Shown: piece by piece, positions 57,127 through 64,000 of the stretch
Layout of the letters: the number at the start of each line of letters is the position of its first letter
Numbering within the stretch: position 1 is the first letter of the stretch
Origin: Methylobacterium sp. J-048
GTDB lineage: Bacteria > Pseudomonadota > Alphaproteobacteria > Rhizobiales > Beijerinckiaceae
Direction of reading: 5' to 3'
DNA: 64,000 nucleotides
Assembly (NCBI RefSeq): GCF_022829515.1
Contig: NZ_JAKSYL010000178.1
Coordinates: forward strand, 1 to 64,000
Position numbers and translations under genes: made by a program
The notes under the pieces: model-generated
The model's database searches: none
Told to the model about the DNA's origin: nothing
What the model saw: only the letters and a program-made list of their open reading frames with translations

Positions 57127-57717
57127 CGGAATGGGTCCGCGACTGGGAACACCGAGAAGATCTCATACTTCCCCGGACCCTGCAGCCACCTTTTTGCAAC
57201 AGCGCAATACAGTTTTTCGGTCTGCGCGGCGATGCGCGAGGATCTAGTTGGTATCCAGCCCCTGAGATCGTCTGACTTTTATCTAATAAATTCGAAGATT
57301 TAACGCGTTATTTATGCCGTTTCGAGGTAATTAGACTTCAATCCGATGCCTGTTGAGGCGCATCTGGAACGTCGGATTCAAATAGAAGGTGGATGGTCAC
57401 GGTATTGTCGCAACCGCGCGGTGGCGTACCGATCAGATCGAAATGCCCGGTGGAACCGACGGACTGGTGGAACGAGGCGAAGCTGAGCCGTTCAGAGCCT
57501 GTTCGCCCGCGTGATCGCAGTCGCAAAGCGGTCAAACGGTTTCGGGGCGGATCAAACGGCCCGGCTCATCATGGTGAGCGCAGCGAAACAACCCAATCAT
57601 GCGCTGCTCTAGGTTTCGGATCGGTGCCCTCTGCGGTGCCTATTGGCAACTCTAACGATATTCAGTCTCGTCCGACAGACTGAGGTTCGGGGGCGCACGG
57701 GCCCGTCGAGCCGATCA
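57127..57717. other. Intergenic stretch with AT-rich island and repeat B fragment
   Basis: 591 bases without a recognised gene. About 57250-57345 is much more AT-rich than the rest of the window (runs such as TTTTATCTAATAAATTC). A degenerate repeat B half lies at 57567-57615, and a short stem (TCAGTCT 57662-57668 / AGACTGA 57677-57683) sits past the end of the flavin reductase gene. Confidence 0.5.
57567..57615. repeat. Palindromic intergenic repeat B, degenerate half copy
   Basis: Shares GTGAGCGCAGCGAA-CAACCCAAT and the spacer through CTAGGTTT with repeat B copy 1 (9138-9230). The right arm is truncated. Confidence 0.65.
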
Positions 57718-58296
57718 TCAGTACGGCGTTCCGCTTTGGCGCCGCCCGCGCAGGGCCTCCGCATACCAGTCCAACTCGTCCAAGAACTTGGCGGTCGCCG
57801 TCTCGATCCAGGCATCCGTGGGCGTGCCGTCCTGGTCCAGTACCTTCTGAAGGCGCGGGATCGGCAGGAGCGACGGAATGCTGGGCATGCCCAGTTCTGC
57901 GAGCATCGCCCGGAGCGGCATCGCCGCGCGGACGCCGCCGAACTGGCCGGCCGAGTAGCAGCAGATCGCCGAAGGCCGCCAGTAATACTCTTCGAGGAAG
58001 TGGTCGAGGGTGTTCGACAAAGCCGGTGGGACACCGTGATTGTACTCCGCCGAGACAACCAGAAAGGCATCCGCGCCGCGATAGAGTTCGGCGAGGCGCT
58101 CCAGCGGCTCCGGGGCGGTGCCGGCCGGGTATTCCTTGTACATCCGGTCGAGGAGCGGGAGGCCCAACGCGGCGGGATCGACCAGCGGGGCGACGTGGCC
58201 GCGCGCTTCCAGCCGGGCGATCAGGAACCGCGCCACCCGGATGCCGATGCGGTCCGAACGGACGCTGCCGAGGATGACCGGGACGGTGAGAGGCAT
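57718..58296 (-). CDS. NAD(P)H-dependent FMN reductase
   Basis: 192 residues, flavodoxin-like. The phosphate-binding loop is ILGSVRSDRIGIRV and the flavin loop region is SAEYNHGVPPALSNTLDH. This is the ArsH/ChrR-type NADPH:FMN reductase family. Could reduce quinones, chromate or azo dyes; the substrate is not known. It follows the Ser/Thr-rich protein gene by 21 bases. Confidence 0.88.
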   Translation of the reverse strand: MPLTVPVILGSVRSDRIGIRVARFLIARLEARGHVAPLVDPAALGLPLLDRMYKEYPAGTAPEPLERLAELYRGADAFLVVSAEYNHGVPPALSNTLDHFLEEYYWRPSAICCYSAGQFGGVRAAMPLRAMLAELGMPSIPSLLPIPRLQKVLDQDGTPTDAWIETATAKFLDELDWYAEALRGRRQSGTPY

Positions 58297-58317
58297 GGCG
58301 ATCTCCGATCAGCCCGA

Positions 58318-58920
58318 TCAGGTCTTCGACGTGGCCGTGAGTGCGGTGGCGGCGAGCCCCGCCGGTCCGGTGGTCGCGTAGGCGGCGATCGCCTTCGTGA
58401 CCTGTTGCAGCAACGATTGCAGTCCGTCCTCGATCCCGCTGGACGCGGTCGTGTCGCCGGTCGACGTGCCGCTGGTCGCGGTCGCGGCGGCGGTCGTGCT
58501 GCCGCTGTCTGATTGGCTGGGATCCGTGGCCTCGGGGGCACGGGCGTGATGGCCGTGATGGTGATGGACCGGGGCCGCGTCTCCGGAGGCCTGGCCGTCG
58601 ATCGAACCGGCGCCGGACGTGGATCCATCCGTGGCGCTCGACGCGCTCGTGGACGCCGCCAATCCGCCCTGGGCGTTGATCTGGCTGTAATCGGATTGCA
58701 CCTGCAGCAGCGAGGCCATCAGGTCGCTCGACAGCGCCGGGCTGGAGGTCGTGCTGCCGGAGGAGGTCGTGGCACCGGTGCCGGCCGAATTGCTGGCGCC
58801 CTGGCTCGCCGAGGCGAACGCGCTCGCGTCGGTCTGCTGCGCCGAGGCGGCCCGTGTCTGCCGCAGGGCGCTGATGAGGTCTCGTTGGAGGCTGCTGCTC
58901 GTGACCGAACCGACCGACAT
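58318..58920 (-). CDS. Ser/Thr/Ala-rich low-complexity protein with His cluster
   Basis: 200 residues dominated by Ser, Thr, Ala and Gly, with two helical stretches (SSDLMASLLQVQSDYSQINAQ and GIEDGLQSLLQQVTKAIAAYAT) and a HHHHGHH cluster (about residues 118-124). No signal peptide is obvious. The composition resembles alphaproteobacterial low-complexity proteins with EF-hand-like or unknown roles, but no EF-hand loop is visible. Not recognised. Confidence 0.6.
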   Translation of the reverse strand: MSVGSVTSSSLQRDLISALRQTRAASAQQTDASAFASASQGASNSAGTGATTSSGSTTSSPALSSDLMASLLQVQSDYSQINAQGGLAASTSASSATDGSTSGAGSIDGQASGDAAPVHHHHGHHARAPEATDPSQSDSGSTTAAATATSGTSTGDTTASSGIEDGLQSLLQQVTKAIAAYATTGPAGLAATALTATSKT

Positions 58921-59083
58921 GATACGTCCTCGCGAAGTTCCTGTGCGGGAGCAAGCACGGCGCGGTCCAGAATTTTCCCTGTAATTTCAAAGGCCCGGAT
59001 GGGCGACGGGCTGGCATGATCGGCCGCGCGGCAGATTTTGCCGGTTTGAGGTCGGCCTCGTGCTCCGCGCGGCCGATCCTCAC

Positions 59084-59102
59084 GCGATCCTTATAAGATC
59101 GC
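59084..59102. promoter_or_regulatory. Palindrome upstream of the kdp operon
   Basis: GCGATC (59084-59089), CTTATAA and GATCGC (59097-59102) form an inverted repeat around an AT-rich core that could be a -10-like element or an operator. It lies about 110 bases before the first kdp ORF. Whether it binds KdpE is unknown. Confidence 0.35.
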
Positions 59103-59209
59103 CCGCCTCTCCGTCTCGAACCCTAACGCGGTTCCAGCCCACATTCCGTCTCGACCGGGATCGGTCGCGGCATGGCCGCGGCCCGCCCGCGAACCGACGC
59201 GGATTCACC

Positions 59210-59293
59210 ATGCTCGACCTCATCTTCATCGCCGCAGGGCTGGCCTTCTTCGCCTTGAGCGAAGGCTACGCCGTCCTCTGCGACCGCCTGTGA
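59210..59293 (+). CDS. 27-residue membrane peptide upstream of kdpF
   Basis: MLDLIFIAAGLAFFALSEGYAVLCDRL in short form: a single hydrophobic helix with a charged end. Its position directly before kdpF (11 bases) and KdpF-like size suggest an extra small subunit or a leader peptide of the pump. Similar peptides are seen upstream of kdp in related genomes to my recollection. Confidence 0.6.
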   Translation: MLDLIFIAAGLAFFALSEGYAVLCDRL

Positions 59294-59304
59294 CGAGGGG
59301 CCCC

Positions 59305-59394
59305 ATGACCCTGGACCTGACCCTCGGCGCCCTCGTGACCCTCGGGCTGCTTGGCTACCTCACCTACGCCCTCGTCCGCCCCGAGCGGTTCTGA
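59305..59394 (+). CDS. kdpF: K+-transporting ATPase subunit F
   Basis: 29 residues, one membrane helix ([24 protein letters not shown]), the usual KdpF form. Stabilises the KdpFABC complex. It lies 22 bases before kdpA. Start 59305. Confidence 0.85.
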   Translation: MTLDLTLGALVTLGLLGYLTYALVRPERF

Positions 59395-59416
59395 GCGGCA
59401 CGGACGGACCCCTCTC

Positions 59417-61132
59417 ATGACCCTCAACGGCTGGATGCAGATCGCGCTGTATTGCGCGGTCGTCTTGGCGCTGGTGAAGCCCCTCGGGCTCTACATGACG
59501 CGCGTGTTCAACGGCGAGCGCACCCTGCTCTCGCCGATCCTGGCGCCGGTGGAGCGCGGCTTCTACCGCGTCGCCGGCATCGACGCGCGCCAGGAGCAGC
59601 ACTGGCTCGCTTATGCGGGCGGCGTGATCCTGTTCCACGTGCTCGGCTTCGCGCTGCTCTACGCGATCCTGCGGCTGCAGGCGCTTCTGCCGCTGAACCC
59701 GGCCGAGCAGGCCGCCGTGGCGCCGGACCTCGCCTTCAACACGGCGACGAGCTTCGTCACCAATACCAACTGGCAGTCTTACGGGGGCGAGACCACGCTC
59801 TCGTACCTGGCCCAGATGCTGGGGCTGACGCACCAGAATTTCCTGTCGGCCGCAACCGGCATCGCCGTCGCGGTCGCACTGATCCGCGGCTTCGCGCGGG
59901 CCTCCTCCGGCACGATCGGGTCGTTCTGGGTCGATGTCACCCGGGCCACCCTCTACGTGCTGGTGCCGCTCTGTATCCCCTACGCGCTGTTCCTGGTCTG
60001 GCAGGGCGTGCCGCAGACGCTGGGCGCCTCGATCGACGCGACCACCCTGGAGGGGGCCAAGCAGAGTATCGCGATCGGCCCGGTGGCGAGCCAGGTCGCG
60101 ATCAAGATGCTCGGTACCAACGGCGGCGGCTTCTTCAACGCCAACGCCGCCCACCCGTTCGAGAACCCGACCGCCCTGTCGAACTTCGTCCAGATGGTCT
60201 CGATCGTCGCGATCGGCGCCGCGCTCACCAACGTGTTCGGCCGCATGGTCGGGGACGAGCGCCAGGGCTGGGCGATCCTCGGCGCCATGGGGATCCTGTT
60301 CCTGGCGGGCGTCCTCGGCACCTACTGGGCCGAGGCGCAGGGCGGCTCCGTGCTCAACGGCCTCGGATTCGCCGGCGGCAATTTCGAGGGCAAGGAGGTC
60401 CGCTTCGGGATCAGTACCTCGGCGCTGTTCGCGGTGGTCACCACGGCGGCGTCCTGCGGGGCGGTCAACGCCATGCACGACAGCTTCACGGCGCTCGGCG
60501 GCATGATCCCGCTGATCAACATGCAGCTCGGCGAGGTCGTCATCGGCGGCGTCGGCGCCGGCCTCTACGGCATGCTGGTCTTCGTGATCGTGGCGATCTT
60601 CGTGGCCGGCCTGATGGTCGGGCGCACCCCCGAATACCTCGGCAAGAAGATCGAGGCGCGGGAGGTGAAGATGGCGATGCTCGGCATCCTATGCCTGCCG
60701 CTGATGATGCTCGGCGGCACCGCGCTGGCGACCGTGCTGCCGGCGGGGCTGGCCGGGCCGGCCAATGCCGGACCGCACGGCTTCACCGAGATCCTCTACG
60801 CCTACACCTCGGCGGCGGCCAACAACGGCTCGGCTTTCGGCGGGCTCACGGCCAACACCCTGTTCTACAACAGCACGCTCGGCCTCGCGATGCTGGTCGG
60901 CCGGTTCTTCGTGAAGATCCCGGTGCTGGCCATCGCGGGCTCGCTGGCTGCAAAGAAGACCCTTCCGGCGTCGGCCGGCACCTTCCCGACCCATGGCGGC
61001 CTGTTCATCGGGCTGCTCGTCGGGGTGATCCTGATCGTCGGCGGGCTGACCTTCTTCCCGTCCCTGGCGCTGGGGCCGGTGGTCGAGCACCTCGCCGGCG
61101 CGGCCGGCCAGACCTTCGCGACAGGGGGCTGA
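59417..61132 (+). CDS. kdpA: K+-transporting ATPase subunit A
   Basis: 571 residues, the channel-like K+-binding subunit of the Kdp P-type ATPase, with about ten membrane helices. The selectivity-filter regions read [53 protein letters not shown] and [14 protein letters not shown], as in KdpA. It starts at 59417 (MTLNGWMQ). Confidence 0.97.
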   Translation: MTLNGWMQIALYCAVVLALVKPLGLYMTRVFNGERTLLSPILAPVERGFYRVAGIDARQEQHWLAYAGGVILFHVLGFALLYAILRLQALLPLNPAEQAAVAPDLAFNTATSFVTNTNWQSYGGETTLSYLAQMLGLTHQNFLSAATGIAVAVALIRGFARASSGTIGSFWVDVTRATLYVLVPLCIPYALFLVWQGVPQTLGASIDATTLEGAKQSIAIGPVASQVAIKMLGTNGGGFFNANAAHPFENPTALSNFVQMVSIVAIGAALTNVFGRMVGDERQGWAILGAMGILFLAGVLGTYWAEAQGGSVLNGLGFAGGNFEGKEVRFGISTSALFAVVTTAASCGAVNAMHDSFTALGGMIPLINMQLGEVVIGGVGAGLYGMLVFVIVAIFVAGLMVGRTPEYLGKKIEAREVKMAMLGILCLPLMMLGGTALATVLPAGLAGPANAGPHGFTEILYAYTSAAANNGSAFGGLTANTLFYNSTLGLAMLVGRFFVKIPVLAIAGSLAAKKTLPASAGTFPTHGGLFIGLLVGVILIVGGLTFFPSLALGPVVEHLAGAAGQTFATGG

Positions 61133-61133
61133 G

Positions 61134-61328
61134 ATGCCGCGCACGCTCCCGACCCGGCGGATGCCGCGCCATCACCTGCTGCTGCACCGGTCGCCGCCGC
61201 CCCGGCACCGGACCGGCGCGCCGCCGCCGCGGACCTCCGACCTCGTGCTGGCACTGCTCGCCGTCCTGCTGCTCGCCGCCTTCGCGCTGATGGCGGCCTG
61301 CGCGCTCACCGCGGGCACCGCCCCCTGA
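61134..61328 (+). CDS. Small membrane protein between kdpA and kdpB
   Basis: 64 residues: a His/Arg/Pro-rich N-terminal half (RRMPRHHLLLHRSPPPRHRTG) and one C-terminal membrane helix (SDLVLALLAVLLLAAFALMAACAL). It begins one base after the kdpA stop. In the classical operon kdpB follows directly, so this is either a small accessory subunit or a chance frame; the clear membrane helix favours the former. Confidence 0.5.
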   Translation: MPRTLPTRRMPRHHLLLHRSPPPRHRTGAPPPRTSDLVLALLAVLLLAAFALMAACALTAGTAP

Positions 61329-61373
61329 CAGCCCGAGGCGCGCCCGCGCCTCCCCTCTTCGGACAAAACATCC

Positions 61374-63464
<2,091 letters not shown>

Positions 63465-63502
63465 CCCGGTCCCCTCCTGAATCGGTCCCTTGGAGACCCG
63501 CC

Positions 63503-64000
63503 ATGCTCAACCAGCTTCGCCCCGCCCTGGTCCTGCTCACCGTCCTGACGGCGATCACCGGCCTCGCCTACCCGCTCGCCGTCACCGGCCTCGCCGGCCT
63601 GATCTTCCCGGCCCGCGCCGCCGGCAGCCTGATCGAGCGCGACGGCCACGTGGTCGGCTCCAGCCTGATCGGCCAGAACTTCACCGGGGCCACCTACTTC
63701 CACGGCCGACCCTCGGCTACGAGCGCCCCGGACCCGGCCGACCCGTCGAAGACCGTGCCGGCCCCCTACAACGCGTCCAATTCCTCGGGCTCCAATCTCG
63801 GCCCGACCAGCGCCGCGCTGGCCGAGCGCGTGACGGGCGACCGGGATGCGCTGAGGGCGGAGAATCCCGGCCAGCCCGTCCCGGTGGACCTCGTCACCAC
63901 CAGCGGCTCGGGCCTCGACCCGGACATCTCGCCCGACGCCGCCTTGTTTCAGGTGCCTCGGGTCGCCAAGGCACGCAACCTGCCGGAGGATCGCCTGCGC
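63503..64000 (+). CDS. kdpC: K+-transporting ATPase subunit C (partial, runs off the window)
   Basis: At least 166 residues; the 3-prime end lies beyond the window. The N-terminal membrane helix ([25 protein letters not shown]) and the KdpC periplasmic signature [22 protein letters not shown] and [14 protein letters not shown] identify it. Completes the KdpFABC pump. Regulatory kdpD/kdpE, if present, would be downstream. Confidence 0.95.
   Translation, partial: MLNQLRPALVLLTVLTAITGLAYPLAVTGLAGLIFPARAAGSLIERDGHVVGSSLIGQNFTGATYFHGRPSATSAPDPADPSKTVPAPYNASNSSGSNLGPTSAALAERVTGDRDALRAENPGQPVPVDLVTTSGSGLDPDISPDAALFQVPRVAKARNLPEDRLR

Overview
The window looks like chromosomal DNA of a high-GC alphaproteobacterium of the Hyphomicrobiales, most likely a Methylobacterium or Methylorubrum relative. 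This is inferred from very GC-rich codon use, the gene order rpsA / sppA / ihfB / lapA with trpF next to it, a DUF2125 protein, and two families of palindromic intergenic repeats of the type seen in this order. No rRNA, prophage, complete insertion sequence or CRISPR array is visible. The two window edges cut a non-coding stretch (left) and kdpC (right).

Layout. 1-10.8 kb: a long hairpin at the left edge, an M23 endopeptidase, gluQ with a coupled Cys-rich membrane protein, a hybrid histidine kinase, a GMC oxidoreductase, a LysR regulator, and a DUF2252 protein. 11.0-19.8 kb: six co-directional genes (a TPP-dependent acetolactate-synthase-like enzyme, an iron alcohol dehydrogenase, PhaE, a class III PhaC, an acyl-CoA transferase with an unusual C-terminal extension, and an NAD(P)-dependent semialdehyde dehydrogenase), split by copies of a palindromic repeat. 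19.8-25 kb: an acetyltransferase and regulators with their divergent targets (TetR/SDR with a near-ideal operator, LysR/aldo-keto reductase). 25-33.8 kb: M20 peptidase, glmS, a BASS transporter, a DUF2306 remnant, glmU, rpoN and a Crp/Fnr regulator. 34-41 kb: two small proteins, a periplasmic glucan protein, a SCO protein, a metallo-beta-lactamase-fold hydrolase, tRNA-Pro(GGG), a glycosyltransferase and a rhodanese. 40.4-45 kb: an RND efflux adaptor/permease pair ending in a strong terminator. 45-55.4 kb: plsC, DUF2125, trpF, then lapA-ihfB-sppA-[FitAB-type toxin-antitoxin]-rpsA on the minus strand, then serA. 55.5-59 kb: small poorly known genes and a flavin reductase. 59.2-64 kb: the kdp potassium pump operon, with two extra small membrane ORFs.

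How genes work together. The most interesting unit is 11.0-19.8 kb. Its members could form a route from 2-oxoglutarate to succinic semialdehyde (TPP enzyme), then either oxidation to succinate (dehydrogenase) or reduction to 4-hydroxybutyrate (iron ADH), CoA activation (CoA transferase) and polymerisation (PhaEC). This is an inference from gene families and neighbourhood, not shown by sequence alone; a simpler reading is a loose group of carbon-storage and alcohol/aldehyde genes. GlmS and GlmU supply UDP-GlcNAc; the rpsA-side genes are housekeeping; the kdp genes encode high-affinity K+ uptake.
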